This document shows, piece after piece, positions 28,315 to 36,266 of a stretch of DNA of 64,000 nt. Under the pieces are notes generated by a model. That model was not told the origin of the DNA and did no database searches. It saw only the letters and a program-made list of their open reading frames with translations. How positions within the stretch are numbered: position 1 is the stretch's first letter; every line of letters begins with the position of its first letter. This DNA comes from Chloroflexota bacterium. Lineage in GTDB: Bacteria > Chloroflexota > UBA6077 > JACCZL01. The DNA lies in the NCBI GenBank assembly GCA_020850535.1, contig JADZEM010000021.1, forward strand, positions 1-64,000. Direction: 5' to 3'. A program made the translations under genes and the position numbers.

Positions 28315-28914
28315 TTAGTCGCAGTTTGGCACGCCCGAACGGCAGGCGATCTGATCCACAATGAGCGCGCCCCAGGTCTGCGAGAGGTAGACCAGGATGA
28401 CCGCACCCACGATCAAGTTGAGCGGATAGAGCGCACGGCGCTTGTCAGGCCCGATCCGCCTGAGCATCGGTGATAGGTTCAGGAGGAACGCCATCGGCAG
28501 GAGGATGAGACTGCCGATCATGAACGCGAAGCCGAGCGTGTTCGGCTGATCGCCATCATCGGTGAGCATGTACTTGAGTGCACGCTCGATGGGCCGCAGG
28601 TCGAACACGATGGTCGTGTAGAGCACGATGAGCGGCATGGAGAGGATGACGCTGACCAGGGCCGCCAACCTCGGTTTCGTAGTGATATTCTCGAGGCGAC
28701 GCAGTTGCTCCTTGAGCGCTCCGGCGGCCGTCTCGGTGCATAGCCAGAGCACGGTTGGCAGCTGACGCAACCTGGGTCGGCCGCGATTCTCGTTCAGGAT
28801 GTCCGCGAACGTCTGGTCCATCGAAGCGCCCAGGCGTTCCCGGAACGCGCGTGGATAGAGCAGCAGGATCAGCCCATAGAGTACCCGCGCAGCCGAGCGG
28901 CCATCACGCGCCAT
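28315..28914 (-). CDS. PadR-partner membrane protein (unknown function)
   Basis: The 199-residue product opens ARVLYGLILLLYPRAFRERL, a segment common to integral membrane proteins encoded behind PadR regulators, then a cytosolic stretch and about three membrane helices (AALVSVILSMPLIVLYTTIV; FAFMIGSLILLPMAFLL; LIVGAVILVYL). The ATG at 28914 lies inside the 3' end of the PadR gene (11-bp overlap), so the two are co-expressed. No transport motif is seen. In related pairs the membrane protein is the regulated target, which is plausible here. Confidence 0.75.
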   Translation of the reverse strand: MARDGRSAARVLYGLILLLYPRAFRERLGASMDQTFADILNENRGRPRLRQLPTVLWLCTETAAGALKEQLRRLENITTKPRLAALVSVILSMPLIVLYTTIVFDLRPIERALKYMLTDDGDQPNTLGFAFMIGSLILLPMAFLLNLSPMLRRIGPDKRRALYPLNLIVGAVILVYLSQTWGALIVDQIACRSGVPNCD

Positions 28915-29263
28915 AGCTGAACGGCTGCGGAAACAGCCTCCGCTCCTGTGCAAGCGACACGAGGTTTCGGTACCGTGAAAGCTCCGCGGTCAGGGCCTCA
29001 GTACCGAGACTCGTGATCTGATAGTAGATGCGACGCTGGTCGTTCAACTCGAGGTCCACGCGCTCCGTGGACTCCCTCACGAGGCCAGCGTCCAGCATTC
29101 GCTTGAGCGAGCCGTATAGCGTGCCCGGACCCATCGAGACGGAACCGCGTGAGTCCGCCTCGACCTGCTTCATGATGCCGTAGCCGTGCCGTTCTGCCGT
29201 GGAGAGGGCGAACAGGATGTGGAACACGGCGGGGGTCAGCGGGGCAGAGCTGGAGGTCGTCAT
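28904..29263 (-). CDS. PadR-family transcriptional regulator
   Basis: The 119-residue protein has the PadR winged helix: LTPAVFHILFALSTAERHGY, GIMKQVEADSRGSVSMGPGTLYGSLKRML and LVRESTERVDLELNDQRRIYYQITSLG. PadR proteins are usually repressors. The ATG at 29263 is where homology begins; upstream lies a palindromic operator (29274-29292) in a promoter that would start transcription almost at the ATG. It likely represses itself and the membrane gene behind it. Confidence 0.88.
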   Translation of the reverse strand: MTTSSSAPLTPAVFHILFALSTAERHGYGIMKQVEADSRGSVSMGPGTLYGSLKRMLDAGLVRESTERVDLELNDQRRIYYQITSLGTEALTAELSRYRNLVSLAQERRLFPQPFSYGA

Positions 29264-29271
29264 GCTGCCAG

Positions 29272-29299
29272 GATATATCCGCCACGGATATAGTGTCAA
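29272..29299 (-). promoter_or_regulatory. PadR promoter with embedded palindromic operator
   Basis: On the minus strand a -35 TTGACA (29299-29294) and a -10 TATATC (29277-29272) are 16 bp apart. Between and over the -10 lies TATATCC-GCCAC-GGATATA (29274-29292), a perfect 7-bp inverted repeat, the likely binding site of the PadR dimer. Transcription would begin near 29265, about 2 nt from the ATG at 29263, giving a leaderless message. The promoter overlaps the last codons of the upstream methyltransferase gene. Confidence 0.75.
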
Positions 29300-29868
29300 G
29301 AGCCGGGAGCGCGGCACCAGACCACGATGTTGCGCCGCACCAGCCGCTTCTCGGTGATGCGGAACACCCGCTCGATGCGGGCGAGCCGGTCGTAGAGGCG
29401 GCGCTCGTAGAACAGGTTGAACACGGCCACGCCGCGCGGCCCCAGGAGCGTCTTCAGCCTCCTCAGGAACGGCCGTCCGACGACCCCGTGTGCCATCACG
29501 TTGCCACGATACAGATCGACGGCCACGTAGTCGGCATGCTCGCCGCGAGCGACCGCCTCGGCCAGGTAGGCGAAGGCGTCTGCCTCGACGATCTCCAGGC
29601 CAGAGACCTCGCGCAGCAGTTCGGCGGCGAACACGACGACGCCGGGGTCATTGTCGACGCCGATGATGGTGACGCCGGGGAACCTGGCGTCCAGCAGCCG
29701 CGCGATGGTGCCGGCCCCGAGGCCCAGCAGCACGGCGCGGTCGGGCCGGACATCCGGCACCATCCGACGCCAGTAGCCCTCGGGGTCGTCATCCAGGACC
29801 GATTGGACGGTCCCGTCCACCAGCAGGACGGGCCGCCCATCGTCTTCGCCAAGGCGGACCTCAGTCAA
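29296..29868 (-). CDS. Spermidine-synthase-like methyltransferase
   Basis: The 190-residue protein has a spermidine-synthase/SAM-methyltransferase core: AVLLGLGAGTIARLLDARFP, TIIGVDNDPGVVVFA and EIVEADAFAYL, with DYVAVDLYRG later. It lacks the N-terminal beta domain and the full polyamine site, so it is probably not a true SpeE. The start is unusual: the best frame begins with TTG at 29868, inside a 16-bp tandem repeat whose previous unit supplies a GAGG ribosome-binding site. Stops in that frame upstream (TGA in the next unit) rule out a longer protein. Its function is unknown. Confidence 0.7.
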   Translation of the reverse strand: MTEVRLGEDDGRPVLLVDGTVQSVLDDDPEGYWRRMVPDVRPDRAVLLGLGAGTIARLLDARFPGVTIIGVDNDPGVVVFAAELLREVSGLEIVEADAFAYLAEAVARGEHADYVAVDLYRGNVMAHGVVGRPFLRRLKTLLGPRGVAVFNLFYERRLYDRLARIERVFRITEKRLVRRNIVVWCRAPGS

Positions 29869-29936
29869 GGCGGACCTCAGTCAAGGCGGACCTCAGTCAA
29901 GGCGGACCTCAGTCAAGGCGGACCTCAGTCAAGGCG
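29851..29936. repeat. 16-bp tandem repeat covering a start codon (VNTR)
   Basis: Five perfect units aaggcggacctcagtc at 29851, 29867, 29883, 29899 and 29915, plus a partial sixth to 29936. On the minus strand each unit reads TTGACTGAGGTCCGCC, that is a TTG codon, a GAGG and a second spacing to the next TTG. The unit length is not a multiple of three, so a change in copy number alters the frame of anything read through it. It lies between the Ldh-family gene and the methyltransferase gene. Confidence 0.9.
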
Positions 29937-29958
29937 CTGCCTCGGCGTTCGCCAACGC

Positions 29959-31038
29959 CTACTCGACGGCCACCGGCGTCGGGAGCGGCACGCCTACCTC
30001 GGAGGCCAGCTCCGTCAGACGGCCCACGACTTCCTTGTGGTACGGAATGCCGTCCTTCGTGCGCTGCTGCTCGATGGTGACCTCGCGCTCGCCGTGTACC
30101 AGCACGCCCAGCGACCCTTCGGCCGGCTCGGTGGCCTTGAGGTAGGCGACCAGTCGATCCATGATCGCCTTGAAGTTCTCCACCGAGCCGAAGTGCTCGA
30201 TGGCCAGCGCGCCCTGGAAGTGGCAGGTGCCGCCCGAGCGACCGTCACGCAGCTCGCCGATGTGGCCCGCGCCCGAGAGCACGCCGGCCAGCACGTCGAT
30301 CATTACCGAGAGGCCGTACCCCTTGTAGCCGCCGGTCGACGGCCCGCCCCCCAGCGGCAGAATCGCGCCGCCCTTCCACCAGTCATTCGGATCGTTGGTG
30401 TCGTTGCCCTTGGCGTCGACGATCCAGCCGGTGGGGATCTGCTGCTCCTTCATCCTCGCCAGCTCGAGCTTGCCGGCCGCCACGACGCTGGTGGCGATAT
30501 CGAGAATGAACGGCATCGCGGCGCCAGCCGGGGCAGCGACGCTCATCGGATTGATGCCGACCCGCCGGCCGCGCCCGCCCGTCGCCACGACGCCGAGGCC
30601 GCCGACCGTCATCGAGAAGCCGATCATGTTGTGCGGCAGCGCCATCTGGCTGTAGTGCGATGATGCGCCGTAGTGGTTGCTGCCGCGAATCGAGACGAAG
30701 CCTGCGCCCGTCTCCTTCGCCTTGGCAATCGCCAGATCCATCGCGACGGTGCTGGCGACCGGGCCGAGGCCGTTCTGCCCGTCGATGACGGCCGTCGAGG
30801 CCGCCTCGTGCACGATCTCGGGCTGGGCCCTACCGTCGATAGCGCCGCTCTTGAGGCCGCCGGCGTAGCTGGCGACCGTCACCCGGTTCAGTCCATGCGA
30901 GTCGATGCCCATCAGGTCGGCGTGGATCAGCGCGTCGGTCGTCATCCTGGCATCGTCGGCCGAGGTGCCCAGCTTCTGGAAGACAGCGCTCGTCCACTGC
31001 TTGATCTCGGTCGCGTCGAACCGCGAGTAGTCAGCCAT
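29959..31038 (-). CDS. Malate/L-lactate dehydrogenase-family (Ldh/YlbC-type) oxidoreductase
   Basis: The 359-residue protein fits the NAD(P)-dependent Ldh/YlbC fold (PF02615): GIDSHGLNRVTVASYAGGLK, VSIRGSNHYGASSHYSQMAL with the catalytic-type SNHYG, GINPMSVAAPAG and DIATSVVAAGKLE, plus GPSTGGYKGYGLSVMIDVLAG near the C-terminus. Members reduce 2-oxo acids such as oxaloacetate, sulfopyruvate or delta1-piperideine-2-carboxylate; the substrate cannot be told. It is divergent from the amidase gene, with 225 bp between the two starts. Confidence 0.92.
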   Translation of the reverse strand: MADYSRFDATEIKQWTSAVFQKLGTSADDARMTTDALIHADLMGIDSHGLNRVTVASYAGGLKSGAIDGRAQPEIVHEAASTAVIDGQNGLGPVASTVAMDLAIAKAKETGAGFVSIRGSNHYGASSHYSQMALPHNMIGFSMTVGGLGVVATGGRGRRVGINPMSVAAPAGAAMPFILDIATSVVAAGKLELARMKEQQIPTGWIVDAKGNDTNDPNDWWKGGAILPLGGGPSTGGYKGYGLSVMIDVLAGVLSGAGHIGELRDGRSGGTCHFQGALAIEHFGSVENFKAIMDRLVAYLKATEPAEGSLGVLVHGEREVTIEQQRTKDGIPYHKEVVGRLTELASEVGVPLPTPVAVE

Positions 31039-31263
31039 CGGTCGGTCCCCTTCTGTCGTCGTCGAACAGTGTGGTTGGGTGACAGCAGGATACCAGCCTC
31101 AGGTGGGCGATGGCGGCCCGAGCGTTGATGGCGATGTCCGGTCGACAAGTTGCAGCCGCCGCGCCGAGCGGTCATGATGCCGCGAACGCCGACTCGGGCC
31201 GCTGCCGCGCCGCGCTATGCGGTCGGCAGCTGATGCGCGAGGCCCGGCGCGGAGATGTGAACC

Positions 31264-32712
31264 GTGGATGCCGCTGACCTCTGCTACACCTCAGCGCTCG
31301 ACCTCGGGCGCATGATCCGCGCTCGCGAGGTCTCGCCGGTCGAGATCGCCTCGACGGTGCTCGAACGACTCGACCGTCTCAATCCGACCCTCAACGCGTT
31401 CTTGACGCCGACGCCAGAGATCGCCATGGACTGCGCCCGAGCCTCGGAGGAGCGAGCGCGCAAGGGCGAGCTGCTCGGGCCGCTCGACGGCATTCCTGTC
31501 TCGATCAAAGACCTGGAGCCGATGGCCGGCGTGCGCTGCACCTTCGGCTCGAAGTGGACGGAGAACAACATCGCCGCCGAGGACGGCGTCGCGACCTCGC
31601 GGATCAGGGCAGCCGGCGGCGTGATGCTCGGCAAGACCAACACGCCGCACTTCGGCTACAAGGACATGTGCGACAACTTCCTGGGGGAGCCGTGCAAGAA
31701 CCCCTGGAAGCTGGATCGCACGTCCGGGGCGTCGTCCGGCGGCGCGGGATCGGCCGTGGCGGCTGGCATCGGGCCGGTTGCGCACGGCTCCGACGGCGCT
31801 GGCTCGGTGCGGATTCCGGCCGCGCTCTGCGGCATCGTCGGCCTCAAGCCGTCGTTTGGCCGCGTGCCCTACAGCCCGATTGCCGACTACTGGGGCGGTC
31901 GCAGCCACGTCGGGCCGATGACCCGCACGGTGCGCGACGCGGCGATGCTGCTCGGCGTCATGGCCGGCCCGAGCGACCGCGATCCGCTCTCGATTGACGG
32001 CCCGGTGCCGGACTTCCTCTCGCTGGTCGAGGGCGACCCTTCGGCAGGCACGCGGCAGGCGCTGAAGGGCCTGCGCGTGGTCTGGAGTCCCGATCTCGGC
32101 TACGCACCGGTCGACCGGGAGGTACGGCAGATCGCCGAGGCCGCCGCGAAGCGGTTCGCCGACTTCGGCTGCACGGTCGAGGAGCGCAATCCGGTCTGGG
32201 ACGACCCCTACGAGTTCCACCGCGTCCTCTACCACGTCGGCGTCGGCACGCGCATCGCCGAGCGCGCCCAGGAGCACCCGGAGTGGATCGAGGCCACGAT
32301 GCGGGTGATGCTCGAGGATGGCGCGCGCTACTCGGCGTTCGACTACCAGCGGGCGATCATGCAGCGGACGCTGTTCTACAATCAGGCCCGCGCCTGGTTT
32401 GAGAACGTCGATCTGCTCCTGACGCCGCAGATGCCGGTGGGCGCGTGGTCGCACCAGCCGGGGCCGAACGAGGGGCCGGCCACCATTGGCGGCGTCAAGC
32501 CGCGCTCGATGTTCGACCGGCTGCACTTCACCTACCCGTTCAACCTGACGAACCAGCCGGCCGCCACGGTTCCGTGCGGCTTCACGTCGGAGGGGCTGCC
32601 GGTGGGACTCCAGATCGTCGGGCGCTGGCACGCCGACGCCACCGTGCTCCGCGCAGCGGCCTGCTTCGAGGCGGCCCAGCCGTGGGCGCAGCACCGGCCA
32701 GCCCTGGACTGA
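31264..32712 (+). CDS. Amidase (amidase signature family)
   Basis: The 482-residue enzyme has the Ser-cisSer-Lys triad of the family: Lys 82 in PVSIKDLEP, cis-Ser near 157 in SGASSGGAGSAVAAG, and the nucleophile in HGSDGAGSVRIPAALCG (about Ser 181). Length is normal. It hydrolyses an amide whose identity is unknown. The start is GTG 31264, preceded by a GGAG at about 9 nt. Many homologues are annotated as GatA-like, but no gatB or gatC is near. The gene is followed by a strong hairpin. Confidence 0.93.
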   Translation: MDAADLCYTSALDLGRMIRAREVSPVEIASTVLERLDRLNPTLNAFLTPTPEIAMDCARASEERARKGELLGPLDGIPVSIKDLEPMAGVRCTFGSKWTENNIAAEDGVATSRIRAAGGVMLGKTNTPHFGYKDMCDNFLGEPCKNPWKLDRTSGASSGGAGSAVAAGIGPVAHGSDGAGSVRIPAALCGIVGLKPSFGRVPYSPIADYWGGRSHVGPMTRTVRDAAMLLGVMAGPSDRDPLSIDGPVPDFLSLVEGDPSAGTRQALKGLRVVWSPDLGYAPVDREVRQIAEAAAKRFADFGCTVEERNPVWDDPYEFHRVLYHVGVGTRIAERAQEHPEWIEATMRVMLEDGARYSAFDYQRAIMQRTLFYNQARAWFENVDLLLTPQMPVGAWSHQPGPNEGPATIGGVKPRSMFDRLHFTYPFNLTNQPAATVPCGFTSEGLPVGLQIVGRWHADATVLRAAACFEAAQPWAQHRPALD

Positions 32713-32758
32713 GGCGCACCGGCGGGCGGCGCCAGCCACGTGCAGCCAACGAAGTGAA

Positions 32759-32790
32759 ACGCCCCCGACTCGCTGACGAGCCGGGGGCGT
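32759..32790. terminator. Hairpin between convergent genes
   Basis: Arms acgcccccg (32759-32767) and cgggggcgt (32782-32790) pair perfectly, with an inner ctcg/cgag stem. No clear T-run follows on either strand. It probably ends both the amidase and the secreted-protein transcripts. Confidence 0.65.
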
Positions 32791-32826
32791 CGTGCTGCCC
32801 GGATGAGGGATCAGCTCAATGGTGTC

Positions 32827-33246
32827 CTAATCGTCGTCGTCATCGTCCGGGTCGTCGCCCAGGTGCCCGTCGACGCTCATATCCTGCGCTTCGAACAGGA
32901 TCTCGCTGACCTTCTCACCGGTGACGGTGACGTGGTCGCCCAGGCGGACGCTGTTGAGCGCGATGATGTCGGTCTTCAGGCAGCGCACGGTGACGCGCCC
33001 GTCGGTGTTCGCGATGATCATCTCGGGCGGGCTCTTGAGCGTGTCGATCTCCAGAACCTGCCCCGTGGTCTGGCGGTCGTCGCGCTCGGACCGCTGCTTG
33101 TCGGTCTTCGCGTCTTCCTTCTTGCCCTTCTTGTCCTTGTCGTCGTCAAAGCTCGGCGCGGCGTAGCCGATGCTTGGCACGGCCAGTGCGGCCGTCAGCG
33201 CGATCAGCGCCGACCGGCGGCTCAGCCGAAAACCCGCGTCACGCAT
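32827..33246 (-). CDS. Secreted acidic protein of unknown function
   Basis: The 139-residue product has a signal peptide with a twin Arg (FRLSRRSALIALTAALAVPS ... GYAAP), a Lys/Asp-rich linker (DDDKDKKGKKEDAKTDKQRS), a small beta domain (GQVLEIDTLKSPPEMIIANT) with a single Cys, and a C-terminus of eight residues that are nearly all Asp. The beta domain looks like an OB-type fold (TGQVLEID ... VRCLKTDII ... LGDHVTVTGE). The poly-Asp tail suggests metal, possibly calcium, binding. No known family recognised. Confidence 0.7.
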   Translation of the reverse strand: MRDAGFRLSRRSALIALTAALAVPSIGYAAPSFDDDKDKKGKKEDAKTDKQRSERDDRQTTGQVLEIDTLKSPPEMIIANTDGRVTVRCLKTDIIALNSVRLGDHVTVTGEKVSEILFEAQDMSVDGHLGDDPDDDDDD

Positions 33247-33396
33247 GGAAATCCCTCCTCAGGCATAACCACCTCATCGCACAACGAACGAGACGCCCGA
33301 AGGTCGCGCCGGGCGCTCGTTCTCCCTGCTTACGGGCGGTGTAGATGACCGTCACGGTCGCAGCGCGCGGAGTATACCGGCCGCCTCACGCCGGTG

Positions 33397-35184
33397 TCAT
33401 GGTCCGGGCGTCCAGCCACGCACCGCGAAGACCACGGCTACGCGGTCGCGGTAGACCTCTTCCAGGAGCGGATCGGTCGCGGCGCGACGCAGGAACGCTG
33501 CGTGTTGCAGGTCAGTGAAGACCCAGCCGGAGCGGTACTCGTCGCGGATGATCGCGCCGGGATCGGCGACCTCGCCGCGCGTGATCGAACGCCATTGGAG
33601 ATACAGCGGCCCGTCGTGCAGGTACATGTACGTCGGGTCGAGTCCGAGCAGGTACGTGTTGTGGGTGTTCCAGAAGAAGAGCTCGGGGAAGTCATCCCAG
33701 TCGGTCGCGAAGACCCGTGCGCCGGCCGGAGTATTCTGGGACAGCCAGAGCGCCGCGCCTCGATAGCGGGTGTGGTCGCGGGCGCGGCGGGCGTCATCCT
33801 GCGCCCGCTCGACGGTGTCCAGCATCTGCGGCGCGATCAGCAAGCAGGCCAGCAGCGCCAGCCCGACTTGCCGGGCAAGTGAGAAGCGCGGGAGACGCGG
33901 GGACAGGCGGTTGAAGACGCAGTGATTCCAGGCGAAGGCACAGAACAGCGTCGCGAAGGCCGGCTCGGCCTCGACCCATCGTCGTGAGCGCAGGTAGAGC
34001 ACCAGGAACGTCACGGCGATGATGGCGAGGGCGGCCACGCGCCCATCCAGGCTGCGCGCCCACGCCCAGGAGGCCGCCAGTACCGAAGGCCTTTGCACCT
34101 CTGGAACGTCGGTGGTCTGCCGATCTCGCAGGGCCAGCAGCCACCCGACCACAATGGCCACAAAGCCCAAGGGGACCATCAGCAGCGCCAGCCAGCTCGA
34201 TTCGAGCAGGTACGAGACATCGTACGGGTACCACTCATTGCCGACCTGGATCACGTCCTCGCTGTGGCTCAAGCCCAGCAGCTGAAAGACCTTCGGCAGC
34301 ATGTGGAGGTAGGAGAACAGGATGTTGTTCGGAAAGTACGGATTGACGACGTTGCCGAGCAGAACGCCGACCGCTGGATAGAGCACCAGCCCCCAGGTCG
34401 GCCGGCGCTGCTCCCACCACTGCCCCAGGAAGATCGCACCGCAGACGCCGAGCAGGAGCGGAAATCCGTCGAACAGCCAGGTGAACAGGAAGCCGATGAG
34501 CAGCAGCCAGCGCGCCTTGCCACGAAACGCGACCAGCAGGGTCAGCAGCAGCAGCAGCACGGTGAGCGACTGCCGCCGGGTCATGCTCAGGCGGTAGAGG
34601 AACGGTCCAGCCGACGCAAGCGCCAGTCCCAGCCAGATCAGCGACCAGCGGACACGATTCTCGGCCATCACCTGATACAGCAGCAGCAGGGCAGTTGACG
34701 CGAAGACCACCGCCGCAAGCTTCGCCCCGATCCGCAGATCGATCAGGGTGAACGGCGCCAGCATCAGGTGAAAGAGCAGATGGTGGTTCGTGAACTCTGT
34801 CGGGTTGAGGACCGTCAACTGCAGCCACGGGAAATCGAGCGGCAGCAGGATGCGCCAGCCCTGCTGGGCCATCAGCCAGGCCATCTTGATGTGGTAGTAG
34901 CCGTCGATGCCGATGATCGACGGCGTCGACCACTGGATGGTGCTGAACACGATGGCGACCATCGCAGTGGCGATCAGCAGTCCGTCATTGGCAGTGCGCA
35001 CCACGGCCAGAAGCGCTGAACCAAGCGGAGACGGGCGGTCCGCGCCCGTCTCCTCGGCAGCAGCCACGTTGGCAGCGGCCGGAGCCGGCTCGTGCATGTC
35101 CTGAGGGGGCTGGCGGCCGGCGTCCGCGGCGCGGGCAGAGTCCGAAGTGGCCAGCGTGCTACCCTCGGGTGTGGGAACAGCCAT
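33397..35184 (-). CDS. Polytopic membrane protein, STT3/GT-C-like
   Basis: The 595-residue protein has an Ala/Pro-rich cytosolic N-terminus of about 55 residues, then about ten or more membrane helices and a C-terminal soluble domain (RYRGAALWLSQNTPAGARVF ... DWDDFPELFFWNTHNTYLLG). The first outer loop carries IIGIDGYYHIKMAWLMAQQG, a D..YH pattern like the acidic site of STT3/GT-C oligosaccharyl- or glycosyltransferases. It could transfer a lipid-linked sugar, but I cannot identify donor or acceptor. It is divergent from maf with 230 bp between. Confidence 0.7.
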   Translation of the reverse strand: MAVPTPEGSTLATSDSARAADAGRQPPQDMHEPAPAAANVAAAEETGADRPSPLGSALLAVVRTANDGLLIATAMVAIVFSTIQWSTPSIIGIDGYYHIKMAWLMAQQGWRILLPLDFPWLQLTVLNPTEFTNHHLLFHLMLAPFTLIDLRIGAKLAAVVFASTALLLLYQVMAENRVRWSLIWLGLALASAGPFLYRLSMTRRQSLTVLLLLLTLLVAFRGKARWLLLIGFLFTWLFDGFPLLLGVCGAIFLGQWWEQRRPTWGLVLYPAVGVLLGNVVNPYFPNNILFSYLHMLPKVFQLLGLSHSEDVIQVGNEWYPYDVSYLLESSWLALLMVPLGFVAIVVGWLLALRDRQTTDVPEVQRPSVLAASWAWARSLDGRVAALAIIAVTFLVLYLRSRRWVEAEPAFATLFCAFAWNHCVFNRLSPRLPRFSLARQVGLALLACLLIAPQMLDTVERAQDDARRARDHTRYRGAALWLSQNTPAGARVFATDWDDFPELFFWNTHNTYLLGLDPTYMYLHDGPLYLQWRSITRGEVADPGAIIRDEYRSGWVFTDLQHAAFLRRAATDPLLEEVYRDRVAVVFAVRGWTPGP

Positions 35185-35219
35185 CAGGCGGGCGAGGCTG
35201 TCAGAATAGGGCTGCGAAA

Positions 35220-35242
35220 CCGGGCGCGTCTAGCGCGCCCGG
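35220..35242. promoter_or_regulatory. Strong palindrome in a divergent promoter region
   Basis: CCGGGCGCG-TCTAG-CGCGCCCGG (35220-35242) has perfect 9-bp arms. It lies 36 bp upstream of the minus-strand membrane-protein start and about 170-180 bp before maf. It may be an operator or a 5' leader hairpin; nothing in the sequence decides. Confidence 0.5.
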
Positions 35243-35414
35243 CTCCCGCAATCGACCGTCGGGGGCCGGCGACCACAGGGAGCTCCATTCCGCCGCACGG
35301 CGGGCACCTCGGCGGCAGGAACCCTCGCTGCTGGGATCATACCCTGTGAGCCAGGGTGTGTCAAAGTGATAGGCGTGCGTTTCGCTTGAGGAAAAGACCA
35401 CCACCGGTGAGACT

Positions 35415-36179
35415 GTGACACAGATGGCAGAACCTGCTGCTCGCGACAGAATCCCACTTGTGCTGGCCTCGGCGTCGCCGCGCCGTCGCCAGTTAGTCGC
35501 CCTGCTCAAGCGCCCGTACCAGGTCGCCGTCGCCGACATCGACGAGTCGCCCGCGGACGGTGAGGAGCCGGCGCTGCTCGCCCAGCGACTGGCCGTGCAG
35601 AAGGCCCAGGCCGTCGCGGCGCACCTGTCGAGCGTGGCAGAGGCTGGCCCCGATGTGGCAGAGGCTGGCCCCGCGCGCGAAGACCGCGCTGTCGTGCTGG
35701 CGGCCGACACGATTGTCGTGCTGGACGACACCATCCTCAACAAGCCGGCTGACCAGCAGGACGCCCTGCTGATGCTGACCGGGTTGCGCGGGCGGGATCA
35801 TCGGGTGCTGACCGGGGTTGCGCTGACCGTCGCGGGGCAGGTGGCATGGTCGAGCGTGGTCGAGACGACGGTGTGGATGCGGCGATACGAACTTCCTGAA
35901 CTGGCCCGCTACATCGCGACGGGCTCGCCGCTCGACAAGGCCGGCGGGTACGGCATCCAGGACGTGCGATTTCGGCCCGTCGAGCGCATCGACGGCTGCT
36001 ATTCGAACGTCGTCGGGCTGCCGCTCTGCGAGGTCGATCTGGCGCTGCGCCACATTGACGCGCAGGTTGTGAACGGCGGGAGCGTCACGGCGATTGAACG
36101 CGGCGTGGTGCAAGGGTCGTGTGGGCCGCTCTGCGAGGCGGCTCGGCGGCGCAGCGCTCGCCGTCGCCGCTCCCGCTAG
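35415..36179 (+). CDS. maf: Maf-family nucleotide pyrophosphatase
   Basis: The product carries the Maf core: IPLVLASASPRRRQLVALL, VVLAADTIVVLDDTILNKP, DKAGGYGIQD (GGYGIQ loop) and CYSNVVGLPLCEV. Maf proteins hydrolyse non-canonical or modified NTPs to NMP and pyrophosphate. A 21-bp in-frame duplication in the loop before AADT adds the heptapeptide VAEAGPD a second time (VAEAGPA). The Arg-rich C-terminal tail goes beyond the usual family end. Start is GTG 35415 or the ATG 35424, with no strong ribosome-binding site for either. Confidence 0.9.
   Translation: MTQMAEPAARDRIPLVLASASPRRRQLVALLKRPYQVAVADIDESPADGEEPALLAQRLAVQKAQAVAAHLSSVAEAGPDVAEAGPAREDRAVVLAADTIVVLDDTILNKPADQQDALLMLTGLRGRDHRVLTGVALTVAGQVAWSSVVETTVWMRRYELPELARYIATGSPLDKAGGYGIQDVRFRPVERIDGCYSNVVGLPLCEVDLALRHIDAQVVNGGSVTAIERGVVQGSCGPLCEAARRRSARRRRSR
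35634..35675 (+). repeat. 21-bp in-frame tandem duplication inside maf
   Basis: gtggcagaggctggccccga begins at 35634 and again at 35655; the units differ only at the last two bases (at versus cg). It adds seven residues in a loop and does not shift the frame. Confidence 0.85.
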
Positions 36180-36266
36180 CGCGTCCGCCTGCTCCGCAGG
36201 GGGTCGGCGCCGTTCGTGAGCTTCCCGGCTGCAGTCGGCGCACAGGGTCGCGCGCAGGGGCGCTGC

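Noticed and set aside
29851-29936. CRISPR array
   Set aside because: The 16-bp units are contiguous, with no spacers, and no cas genes are in the window.
31291-32739. 482-residue minus-strand frame over the amidase
   Set aside because: Same span as the amidase on the other strand; only the plus strand contains catalytic motifs.
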